A DNA stretch of 64,000 nt from Scatosoma sp045594025 (GTDB lineage Bacteria > Bacillota > Clostridia > Christensenellales > Borkfalkiaceae), in contig JAZNXS010000046.1 of NCBI GenBank assembly GCA_045594025.1, positions 1 to 64,000 of the forward strand. Reading direction: 5' to 3'. Every line of letters starts with the position of its first letter. Position 1 is the first letter of the stretch. Position numbers and translations under genes: made by a program. Under the pieces are notes generated by a model that worked only from the letters and a program-made list of their open reading frames with translations, did no database searches and had not been told where the DNA came from. Below are positions 42,588 to 50,196 of this stretch, one piece after another.

Positions 42588-43424
42588 TTAAAAAACACAA
42601 GCGTTGGAAGACATTTTCTTTGTCGCATCCTCAACTTTTTTGACAATAATTCCCTGAATCGGTCGATATTCGTCCGTTCTTATCCGTTTTCTGAAAAGTA
42701 AGCTCTCCCCCTTGTAGCACTCCAAATACATTTCACTTTTTACTCCATTCTTCGGAGAACGGATAATGCCGTTCTCCTCCCCCTCCTTCACAATGGGTGC
42801 GGGTGGGGGTATTTCTTGTAAAATATTAGAAATAATCTCGTACCTGTATCCCTCGTTTTTACCGTAAAACACAATTCTGATCCCCCCTTCAAACGTCTCT
42901 GACGAGAGAAAAACGGGAAAGGCATGCGGATTGTAAAAACATAAATCGCTATCTGAGGACACCATGGCGTCGCGCGAGGGCGATACGTACGCCACACGCA
43001 GAGAATGGGGATGATATTCCGTTACGGAAAGCCCTGCTTTTAGGGCGGCGTTATACAGGGTGGTACTCACCTGACAAACACCGCCGCCCACCCCCAACAC
43101 ATACTCTCCGTTTACGATGATTTTCGCCTGCTTAAAGCCAGCCTCCGCCGTTCGCCTCCCCACCGTTTGATTGAAAGAAAATTCCCCGTAAGGCTGTATC
43201 GCCACCCCGTCGATGAGCGCGGCGGCAATGGCAATATTTTTACAGCGATCCCTATCCTCTTTGGCGTAGTAGGTCGTATACGAAGCCATCTTTGTCCAGC
43301 CGTACGGATTTTCAGCCTGCGCTACCATCATCGGTTGCGATTTGACAACCCCAACGCCACCGAATAATAAAAAAGCGCTTGCAATCGCAAGCGCTTTCAT
43401 TTTTCCGTGATTTCCCCTTTTCAC
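42588..43424 (-). CDS. VanW-family secreted protein
   Basis: About 278 residues from a GTG (43422-43424) with GAGGG in front; this gives a proper signal peptide (KRGNHGKMKALAIASAFLL then VVKSQPMMVAQA). The VanW domain includes YGEFSFNQTVGRRTAEAGFKQA split across two strands, GVGGGVCQVSTTLYNAA and HSLRVAYVSPSRDAMV; the cysteine in GGGVCQ is a family hallmark. The C-terminal 70 residues are a tail of unknown function. VanW-like proteins are wall-associated, related to YoaR; activity unknown. A GTG start is my choice; the ATG eight residues later is possible. Confidence 0.85.
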   Translation of the reverse strand: MKRGNHGKMKALAIASAFLLFGGVGVVKSQPMMVAQAENPYGWTKMASYTTYYAKEDRDRCKNIAIAAALIDGVAIQPYGEFSFNQTVGRRTAEAGFKQAKIIVNGEYVLGVGGGVCQVSTTLYNAALKAGLSVTEYHPHSLRVAYVSPSRDAMVSSDSDLCFYNPHAFPVFLSSETFEGGIRIVFYGKNEGYRYEIISNILQEIPPPAPIVKEGEENGIIRSPKNGVKSEMYLECYKGESLLFRKRIRTDEYRPIQGIIVKKVEDATKKMSSNACVF

Positions 43425-43519
43425 TATTTGCGCCCTCACTGTTATGTAGAAACGGTAAACGCATACATGGGTGCCTCGTTTAACCTTTCTTTCTACAGTT
43501 TGAGCCAAGGAAAGTATAT

Positions 43520-44605
43520 TTATGCTTTAATTTTTCCGCTTTCGATGCGAATTTTACGGCATTCGGTGCCGTAAAGGACGCGTTCCGCATGGGTGCAAGT
43601 AAGCACCGTCTGCAATTCCGCAATACATTTCAGCAGTTTTTTCCTGCGAGGCAGGTCCAGTTCGCTCATGACGTCGTCCAAAACAAGAATGGGATATTCC
43701 CCCGAAAGCGCCTTGAAAATTTGCACCTCCGAAAGCTTTAAGGCAAGCGCCGCCGTACGCGTCTGCCCCTGCGAAGCGTATGCCTTGGCGTCCACGCCGC
43801 CGATCAATACGTCCAAATCATCCCTGTGCGGACCTACCGTCGTGAAACCAAGCCGCAAATCCTTTTCGTAGTTGTTTTCCAGCCTACGAAGCAAACTCTT
43901 TGCGATCTCCTCTTCGTCCCCCTCGTACTTACGGTCGGGCCTGATGACAAGCTCTTCGCCGCCGTCCGTTAAGAAAGCGTGGAATTCCTTGGCGTACGGC
44001 GCAAGCTTTTCCACAAACTCCGCGCGTTTTTTCACGATGATCGCCGCATATTTACATAACTGCTCGTCCCAAACGGGCAGGGTGTCGAGCACCAAAGAAA
44101 CGTCGTGATTTTTAAGTAGCGTGTTGCGTTGATCGAGAATTTTATTATAGCGCAAGAGCGCAGTATAATACGCAGGCGAGGTTTGCGAAATGGAAATATT
44201 CATAAAACGACGCCTCTCATCCGGACCGTCTTGAATGAGGCGCAATTCCCCCGGGGAGAAAAATACGCTGTTGATATGCCCCATCAAATCGGCGTTTTTG
44301 GTAATTTTACTACCGTTGATACGGATTTCGCGCTTATTTTCATAAATATCCGCTTGAATGGTGACGTTGCCGTAACGGTTTTCCGCCTCCGCAACGATTT
44401 TTGCGGACTCAGCGCCGATACGGATAAGCTGTTTATCATGACGGATTCGCAAAGACGCGCCCGTGCAAAGGTAAAAAACGGCTTCAGCGCAGTTGGTTTT
44501 GCCCTGTCCGTTCTTGCCAAAAAGCACGTTAAGCCCATCCGAAAACTCGAAAATTTCGTTCTCGTAATTTCTGAAATTTTGAAGGAATAATTTTTTTATT
44601 TTCAT
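43520..44605 (-). CDS. recF: DNA repair and recombination protein RecF
   Basis: About 361 residues from MKIKKLFLQNFRNYENEI (the family start). Walker A FGKNGQGKTNCAEAVFYL, the ABC signature region (ASQGQTRTAALALKLSE) and Walker B ILVLDDVMSELD are intact. It loads RecA at ssDNA gaps with RecO and RecR. It is divergent from dnaA, 128 nt apart, rather than in the standard dnaA-dnaN-recF-gyrB order; dnaN and gyrB are not in the window. Confidence 0.96.
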   Translation of the reverse strand: MKIKKLFLQNFRNYENEIFEFSDGLNVLFGKNGQGKTNCAEAVFYLCTGASLRIRHDKQLIRIGAESAKIVAEAENRYGNVTIQADIYENKREIRINGSKITKNADLMGHINSVFFSPGELRLIQDGPDERRRFMNISISQTSPAYYTALLRYNKILDQRNTLLKNHDVSLVLDTLPVWDEQLCKYAAIIVKKRAEFVEKLAPYAKEFHAFLTDGGEELVIRPDRKYEGDEEEIAKSLLRRLENNYEKDLRLGFTTVGPHRDDLDVLIGGVDAKAYASQGQTRTAALALKLSEVQIFKALSGEYPILVLDDVMSELDLPRRKKLLKCIAELQTVLTCTHAERVLYGTECRKIRIESGKIKA

Positions 44606-44659
44606 AATCCTCAAAAAACCCGCCAAAATTGCTTTCTTTTCATCGAAATTTGTATTATA

Positions 44660-44688
44660 ATTATATCAAATAATTTTAGAAAAGACAA
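44660..44688 (-). promoter_or_regulatory. Promoter of recF in the dnaA-recF gap
   Basis: Minus-strand TTGTCT (44683-44688), 17 nt, TATAAT (44660-44665). The rest of this 128-nt gap shows no TTATCCACA-type DnaA box and no clear dnaA promoter beyond a weak TTTACA at 44690-44695. Confidence 0.45.
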
Positions 44689-44733
44689 GTTTACAAGCGG
44701 TTTAGTGAAAAATTTTTACTAGGGGAATAAAAA

Positions 44734-46068
44734 ATGGCAGAACATTCTCAACTTCAATTCATTTGGAAGCAGATCAGCGAGCGTGTACGCAACCTGATTT
44801 CGCCCATTTCGTATAATACTTATATTAAGACGTTAGAGCCCGTGGACATCATCGGGCGCGTTCTCGTTTTGAAAGCGGAAACCTCCCTCGGCGCATCCAC
44901 GATCATGAAGAAGCACGCGGAAAAAATCCGTGACGCGATGATCAAATGCGATTTGGGCGTAAAAGATTTCCGTCTTGTCGTGGACGGCAGCGAAGAATTT
45001 GCTTTGGATTACGAGGACGACGCTTCCGATACCTTCCAGTCCTGCCCTATCAATAAAAATTTCACGTTCGAATCCTTCGTTGCCGGCGCAGGCAGCAAGT
45101 TTGTATACGCGGCGGCAAAAGCGGTAGCGGACGCACCGGGCGAAACCTTTAACCCCCTCTTCATCTACGGAGAATCGGGCTTAGGTAAAACCCACCTTAT
45201 GCACGCAATCGCAAACCGCATTGCACGCCAGTCCCCCGAAAAGAAGGTTTTGTATACGACCTGCGAAAATTTCTTAAACGAGTTCATCGATTCCATCGCG
45301 CAAAAGAACAGCGCAAAGTTCCGTTTGCACTATCGCAACGTGGACGTACTCATGATCGATGATGTTCAATTCTTAAAAAATAAGACGCAGGTGCAGGAAG
45401 AATTCTTCCACACTTTCAACGAGCTGTCGGCGCAGAACAAGCAAATCGTATTGACGTCCGATCGTCCTCCCAAGGAAATTGCAACCTTGGAAGAACGTCT
45501 CCGTACCCGTTTCGAGGGGGGCATGATCGCGGATATTCAACCGCCCGATCCCGAAACCAAAATCGCAATCCTGAAAAAGAAAGCAGAAGATAAGAAATAT
45601 ATCATCGCCGACGACGTGTTAGAATTCCTTGCTAAAGATTCCGGCCACGACGTAAGAACGCTGGAGGGCAGACTGACCAAAGTCATTTTCGCAAGCAAAC
45701 TGCACGAAATGCCCATCACTTTGGAACTCGCAAGAAAAGCCTTAAACGAATCGGTAAACGAATCGGAAGAACAAGAAGACGCTACCCCTGAAAAGATCCT
45801 TTCCGCGGTTTGCACATATTTCAAGCAAAAACGCGAAGACTTAATCGGCAAAGGCAAAAAGGCAGATCTTGTAAAAGCGCGCCAAATTTGCGCATATCTT
45901 ATGTGCGATATGCTTTCCCTGCCCCTCGTTGCGGTAGGCAACATGCTCGGCGGCAGAGACCATACCACCATCATGTATGCAAGAGACAAAATGGAAAAAC
46001 TGGCTTCTTTGAACGACAAAATCGCCAAAGAAATTGACGATATCAAAAATATCGTACTCAAAAAATAA
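44734..46068 (+). CDS. dnaA: Chromosomal replication initiator DnaA
   Basis: A 444-residue AAA+ protein. Domain I (1-80; WKQISERVRNLISPISYNTYI), short domain II, AAA+ domain III with Walker A GESGLGKT (146-153) and Walker B VLMIDD (205-210), sensor RLRTRFEGG; domain IV with the DNA-binding signature VAVGNMLGGRDHTTIMYA near 400. GGGG lies ahead of the ATG. It opens oriC. Plus-strand codons here are slightly richer in G and C than the minus genes nearby. No DnaA boxes flank it. Confidence 0.98.
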   Translation: MAEHSQLQFIWKQISERVRNLISPISYNTYIKTLEPVDIIGRVLVLKAETSLGASTIMKKHAEKIRDAMIKCDLGVKDFRLVVDGSEEFALDYEDDASDTFQSCPINKNFTFESFVAGAGSKFVYAAAKAVADAPGETFNPLFIYGESGLGKTHLMHAIANRIARQSPEKKVLYTTCENFLNEFIDSIAQKNSAKFRLHYRNVDVLMIDDVQFLKNKTQVQEEFFHTFNELSAQNKQIVLTSDRPPKEIATLEERLRTRFEGGMIADIQPPDPETKIAILKKKAEDKKYIIADDVLEFLAKDSGHDVRTLEGRLTKVIFASKLHEMPITLELARKALNESVNESEEQEDATPEKILSAVCTYFKQKREDLIGKGKKADLVKARQICAYLMCDMLSLPLVAVGNMLGGRDHTTIMYARDKMEKLASLNDKIAKEIDDIKNIVLKK

Positions 46069-46086
46069 ACGATTTCAACGCTGATT

Positions 46087-46110
46087 TTGCCCCCACTGGG
46101 GGCAATTCAC
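46087..46110. repeat. Single C-type unit between dnaA and mnmG
   Basis: TTGCCCCC/GGGGGCAA around ACT, followed by ATTCAC, so the hairpin ends in the same CAATTCAC border as the arrays at 13556 and 13574. It lies in the mnmG leader, ten bases before the ATG, and takes the place of a normal binding site. Confidence 0.65.
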
Positions 46111-46119
46111 TTTATTATT

Positions 46120-47997
46120 ATGGAACAAAACGAAAAAACTTTTCTTGAATACGAAGCGGAGGCCGCCGTTGTCGGCGCAGGGCACGCAGGATGCGAAGCT
46201 GCCCTCGCTTTGGCGCGCACAGGAATCAAAACGGCGCTTTTGACGCTCAATCTCGACAGCATCGCTTTTCTGCCTTGCAACCCCTCTATCGGCGGCACGG
46301 CAAAGGGACATCTTGTCCGTGAAATCGACGCACTAGGCGGAGAGATGGGTATCGTCGCCGACGACACCGCTTTGCAAATCCGTATGCTGAACGTCGGCAA
46401 GGGCGCGGCGGTACAATCCCTTCGCGCGCAGTCGGACAAAAACGCCTACCACCGCACGATGAAACAAGTGCTTGAAAATACAGAAAATTTGCGCATTATT
46501 CAGGCAGAAGTTAGCGAAATTCTTACCGAAAACGGAAAATGCACGGGAATTAAAACCAGCTATGGCGGCATCATTTCCTGTAAAGCCGTTATTCTCTGTA
46601 CAGGCGTTTACCTCAACGGGGAAACGATTACGGGACACGTCGTACAAAAATCGGGCCCCAACGGCTTTGCGCCTGCAAATTACCTCACGGACAGCCTGAT
46701 CAAGCTTGGCTTTAACGTGCGCCGTTTTAAAACGGGTACGCCTGCCAGAGTGGATAGACGCACGGTGGACTTCTCGAAGTGCGAAATCCAAAACGGCGAC
46801 ACGGATATTTATCCGTTCTCGTTTATGCACGATACGCCGCCCGAAAATAAGCTGCCTTGCTATTTGACGTATACAAATTTAACAACGCATCAAATCATTA
46901 CGGATAACCTCGACCGTTCTCCCCTTTACGACGGCACGATCCTTTCCACAGGCCCTCGTTACTGCCCCTCGATCGAAACGAAAGTCGTACGCTTTAAAGA
47001 CAAAGAACGGCACCAGATATTTATCGAACCGGAAGGCGCGGATACACACGAGATGTACGTGCAGGGCATGTCCACGTCTATGCCGCACGACGTACAACGT
47101 GAAATGTACGCTTCGGTGGCAGGCTTGGAAAAAGCGGAAATCATGCGCTACGGCTATGCAATCGAATACGATTGCATCGACACGTTAGACGTTTTGCCTA
47201 CCTTGGAATTTAAAAAGGTGGAAGGCATTTACACCGCAGGGCAAATCAACGGCACTTCGGGTTACGAAGAGGCGGCTGCACAAGGGCTTATGGCAGGCTT
47301 GAACGCCTCCTTAAAGCTTCGAGGACTCCCCCCCTTCACCCTGCGCCGTGACGAGGCGTATATCGGGGTGCTTATCGACGATCTGGTAACTAAAGGCACG
47401 GACGAGCCCTACCGAATGATGACTTCTCGCGCCGAACACCGCATCTGCCTTAGACAAGACAACGCCGATTTCCGTTTGACGGAAAAAGGTAAAGCAGTCG
47501 GGCTCGTAACGGAAGAACGGTATAATCGCTATCTTGCCCGTAAGGCAAAATATGAGGCATTGCTTGCTTCGTTGCAGACACGGGTGCCTCAAAAGGAAGC
47601 GGCAACCTTCCTTGCCCGTTACGATTACAGCGCACCAAGCGGCAGCGTCTCCTATGCGGATATGATCAAACGCTCTGTCCCTTTAAAGGATATTATGGCA
47701 GAATTTAACGTCTTCCAAGAATATTCGAAAGACGTTTTAGAGACCGCGGAAATCACCGTGAAATACGAAGGATACTTAAAGCAGGGCGTAGAACTCATTG
47801 AAAAGGCAAAGCGTTTGGAAGACAAGCTGCTCCCTGCGGACGTGGACTATTCTCAAATCAAGGGCTTACGCTTAGAAGCGCAAGAAAAACTCAATCGAAT
47901 CCGCCCTTTCAACTTAGGGCAAGCCGGTAGAATTTCCGGCGTCAATCCTGCGGATATTTCCGTACTTATGGTGTGGCTTGCCACAAGGAGCTCTTAA
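46120..47997 (+). CDS. mnmG: tRNA uridine 5-carboxymethylaminomethyl modification enzyme MnmG
   Basis: About 625 residues from MEQNEKTFLEYEA. FAD site VVGAGHAGCEAALALAR, then GGTAKGHLVREIDALGG, the cysteine-bearing TGVYLNGE and the GTPARVDRRTVDFS block, and the C-terminal helical domain ending LNRIRPFNLGQAGRISGV. With MnmE it modifies U34 of several tRNAs. MnmE and RsmG are not adjacent. The ATG lacks a Shine-Dalgarno site; the C-type hairpin is directly upstream. The frame also opens at a TTG (46087) with no better site. Confidence 0.96.
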   Translation: MEQNEKTFLEYEAEAAVVGAGHAGCEAALALARTGIKTALLTLNLDSIAFLPCNPSIGGTAKGHLVREIDALGGEMGIVADDTALQIRMLNVGKGAAVQSLRAQSDKNAYHRTMKQVLENTENLRIIQAEVSEILTENGKCTGIKTSYGGIISCKAVILCTGVYLNGETITGHVVQKSGPNGFAPANYLTDSLIKLGFNVRRFKTGTPARVDRRTVDFSKCEIQNGDTDIYPFSFMHDTPPENKLPCYLTYTNLTTHQIITDNLDRSPLYDGTILSTGPRYCPSIETKVVRFKDKERHQIFIEPEGADTHEMYVQGMSTSMPHDVQREMYASVAGLEKAEIMRYGYAIEYDCIDTLDVLPTLEFKKVEGIYTAGQINGTSGYEEAAAQGLMAGLNASLKLRGLPPFTLRRDEAYIGVLIDDLVTKGTDEPYRMMTSRAEHRICLRQDNADFRLTEKGKAVGLVTEERYNRYLARKAKYEALLASLQTRVPQKEAATFLARYDYSAPSGSVSYADMIKRSVPLKDIMAEFNVFQEYSKDVLETAEITVKYEGYLKQGVELIEKAKRLEDKLLPADVDYSQIKGLRLEAQEKLNRIRPFNLGQAGRISGVNPADISVLMVWLATRSS

Positions 47998-47998
47998 C

Positions 47999-49054
47999 AT
48001 GAAAATACAAAAGAAAACTCTCATCACAACCCTGCTTGCCGCTACCATGGCTTTAACGAACTTTGTCGGTTGCAACAACTTAGGGGTGGAAGCGGAAATC
48101 AAAAACGTGATTTTGGTGATCGGCGACGGCATGGGCGAAAATCATATGGAAAACGCGCTCACCTATTTCGACCTTGAACGCCCCTCCTTCTTTGACGACC
48201 GCGCAGGTAGCTTGGCTACCCGTTCCGCGGATAGTGACGTCACGGATAGCGCAGCTGCTGCCACCGCACTTGCTACGGGGAAAAAAGTAAATAACGGCGA
48301 AGTTTCCCGTCACAACGGCAAAGATTTAACAAGCATTTCTCAGCTTGCGTTAAAAGCAGGAAAACGCGTAGGCGTTGTTACGACGGATACGCTGGACGGC
48401 GCTACGCCCGCCGCTTTCTCCTCGCACGCCAATAATCGAGACGATGATACCGATATTATTAACGGACAAATGACTAGCGATATCGATTTACTGATGGGGG
48501 AAAGATCTAACCTCTACGGATCATCCTTTAACCTTTTTGAGGAACACGGTTACGACACCATTTCTTCCCCTGATTACTTGGAAAAATATATGGATAGCGA
48601 AAAATTGCTAGTCACCCTGCCTAACATTCGTTCGGAATACGCACCCTACTGTCAAAACGATTTCCAATTGAAAGAAATGGCGGCTTTCGCTATTGAATAT
48701 CTTGACAATGACAATGGCTATTTCCTCATGATCGAAGGCGCGTATATTGATAAGTACAGCCATAACAACGCTTTGGAACTTGCTCTGTGCGAAACCCGTT
48801 CCCTTTTTGATTGCGTGGAATATTTATACAGCGTTGTCGGCGACGATACGGCCATTATCGTCACCGCCGATCACGAAACCGGAAGTCTGGACAAGGCGGA
48901 ATCGAAAGACATGATGTTCGATAGCTTATACCATTCCTCTAGTCATACCTCGCGCGACGTACCCTTATTTATACATAACTTCACCTTGAAATACGAAGAC
49001 GTACGCCAAAATAATCAAATATTTACCATTTGTAAACAATTATTAAAGCTTTGA
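47999..49054 (+). CDS. Alkaline phosphatase lipoprotein
   Basis: About 351 residues from MKIQKKTLITTLLAATMALT with lipobox FVGC (Cys25). AAGGAG is located eight bases ahead, so the ATG in the longer frame seven residues earlier was rejected. Core motifs of the alkaline phosphatase superfamily: VIGDGMGENH (metal Asp), TDSAAAATALATGKK with nucleophile Ser84, IEGAYIDKYSHNN and VTADHETGSLD, with the last zinc ligands SSSHTSRDVPLF. A surface-anchored phosphomonoesterase. It lies two bases behind mnmG and is followed by a strong terminator, so the two are cotranscribed. Confidence 0.93.
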   Translation: MKIQKKTLITTLLAATMALTNFVGCNNLGVEAEIKNVILVIGDGMGENHMENALTYFDLERPSFFDDRAGSLATRSADSDVTDSAAAATALATGKKVNNGEVSRHNGKDLTSISQLALKAGKRVGVVTTDTLDGATPAAFSSHANNRDDDTDIINGQMTSDIDLLMGERSNLYGSSFNLFEEHGYDTISSPDYLEKYMDSEKLLVTLPNIRSEYAPYCQNDFQLKEMAAFAIEYLDNDNGYFLMIEGAYIDKYSHNNALELALCETRSLFDCVEYLYSVVGDDTAIIVTADHETGSLDKAESKDMMFDSLYHSSSHTSRDVPLFIHNFTLKYEDVRQNNQIFTICKQLLKL

Positions 49055-49065
49055 TAAGGATAGCA

Positions 49066-49104
49066 AAGCGCCGCAGGCTGTTGCCTGCGGCGCTTTTTTT
49101 TTAT
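49066..49104 (+). terminator. Strong terminator after the phosphatase
   Basis: AAGCGCCGCAGGC and GCCTGCGGCGCTT form a 13-bp stem around a 4-nt loop, followed by at least eight T on the plus strand. Confidence 0.95.
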
Positions 49105-49116
49105 TTCTTTTATACG

Positions 49117-50085
49117 TTAGTTGTCCCCGTCTTTCTTCTCGTCTTTTTTCTCGTCCTTTTTCGAATCCTCCGCAATAATATACTGCGGACGGCGTTTGGT
49201 CTCCTTATAAATTTTGGAAATATATTGTCCCATGATCCCAAGGCTGAACAGCTGTACGCCGCCGACAAAGAGAATAATACAAATTGTCGAGGGCCACCCG
49301 GCTACGGGGTTGCCGAATATTAACGCGCGGATAAAGACAACGAGGAGCATAATTGCCGATACGAATGTGAGCGCAATCCCACTCCAAGAGGAAATTTTTA
49401 AAGGCATGTCGGAAAAGTTCGTAATGCCGTCGATGGAGTATTTCAAAAGCTTCCAAAAGCTCCACTTCGTTTGTCCTGCGACGCGTTCTACGTTTTCATA
49501 GGGCAACCAGTATGTTTTGAACCCGATCCAACCGAAAATACCCTTGGAAAAACGGTTCGTCTCGCCCATGGATACGATGGCGTCCACCATTTTTCTCTTC
49601 ATCAAGCGGAAATCACGCGCGCCGTCTACGATATCCACGTCGGAAATCTTTTTCATGAGCTTATAGAACGTCCTTGCAAAAAAGGAACGGATTTTCGGCT
49701 CGCCTTTACGGGAAACTCTTCTCGTTGCTACGCTGTCGTACTCGCCGCCTTTGATGATTTCCATCATCTGCGGAAGGAGCGCAGGCGGATCCTGCATATC
49801 GGCGTCCATCACCGCCGCATAATCCCCCGTCACGTTACAAAAGCCTGCGTACATCGCCGCTTCTTTCCCAAAATTTCTGGAAAAGGAAAGATACCGCACA
49901 CGCTTGTCCGTGGCAGCCATGTCCTTAAGCAACGACAAAGTTTTATCCTTCGAACCGTCGTCAATAAACAATATTTCAAAATCGTACTCTGCCATTTCTC
50001 CCGTTACTCTTTTCAATTCTGCATAAAACGGTTGCAGAGATTCCTCCTCATTATAGCAAGGAATAATCAAGGATATTTTTTCCAT
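49117..50085 (-). CDS. Family 2 glycosyltransferase with two C-terminal TM helices (GtrB/DPM1 type)
   Basis: About 322 residues from MEKISLIIPCYNEEESL; AGGAG precedes this ATG, and the longer frame (36 residues) is not supported. GT2 domain: IPCYNEEESL, FIDDGSKDKT, SRNFGKEAAMYAG, DADMQDPP (DxD-like) and RDFRLMKRK. Two TM helices follow (about 232-256 and 266-290). The tail is a run of Lys, Asp and Glu (KKDEKKDEKKDGDN). This class makes polyprenyl-phosphate sugars for wall or surface glycans. Sugar unknown. Its own consensus promoter is 22 nt upstream. Confidence 0.9.
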   Translation of the reverse strand: MEKISLIIPCYNEEESLQPFYAELKRVTGEMAEYDFEILFIDDGSKDKTLSLLKDMAATDKRVRYLSFSRNFGKEAAMYAGFCNVTGDYAAVMDADMQDPPALLPQMMEIIKGGEYDSVATRRVSRKGEPKIRSFFARTFYKLMKKISDVDIVDGARDFRLMKRKMVDAIVSMGETNRFSKGIFGWIGFKTYWLPYENVERVAGQTKWSFWKLLKYSIDGITNFSDMPLKISSWSGIALTFVSAIMLLVVFIRALIFGNPVAGWPSTICIILFVGGVQLFSLGIMGQYISKIYKETKRRPQYIIAEDSKKDEKKDEKKDGDN

Positions 50086-50107
50086 AGTTGTTTGCTCCTG
50101 TTGACCT

Positions 50108-50136
50108 ATTATACAACATCTTTTTCTATTTGTCAA
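50108..50136 (-). promoter_or_regulatory. Consensus promoter of the glycosyltransferase gene
   Basis: Minus-strand TTGACA (50131-50136), 17 nt, TATAAT (50108-50113); the short leader contains AGGAG. Confidence 0.8.
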
Positions 50137-50149
50137 TACAAATGATAAA

Positions 50150-50175
50150 GCCCCGACGGCTTTCGCCGTCGGGGC
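50150..50175 (-). terminator. Terminator after pnp
   Basis: GCCCCGACGGC and GCCGTCGGGGC pair over 11 bp around TTTC, 21 nt behind the pnp stop. The T tract following on the minus side is short (CTTTATC), stronger on the plus side. Confidence 0.7.
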
Positions 50176-50196
50176 AACGTTTTTTATTCGCAAAAA

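Noticed and set aside
44606..44733. oriC between recF and dnaA
   Set aside because: No DnaA boxes, no AT-rich 13-mer-like repeats, and no change in gene strand bias across this point.
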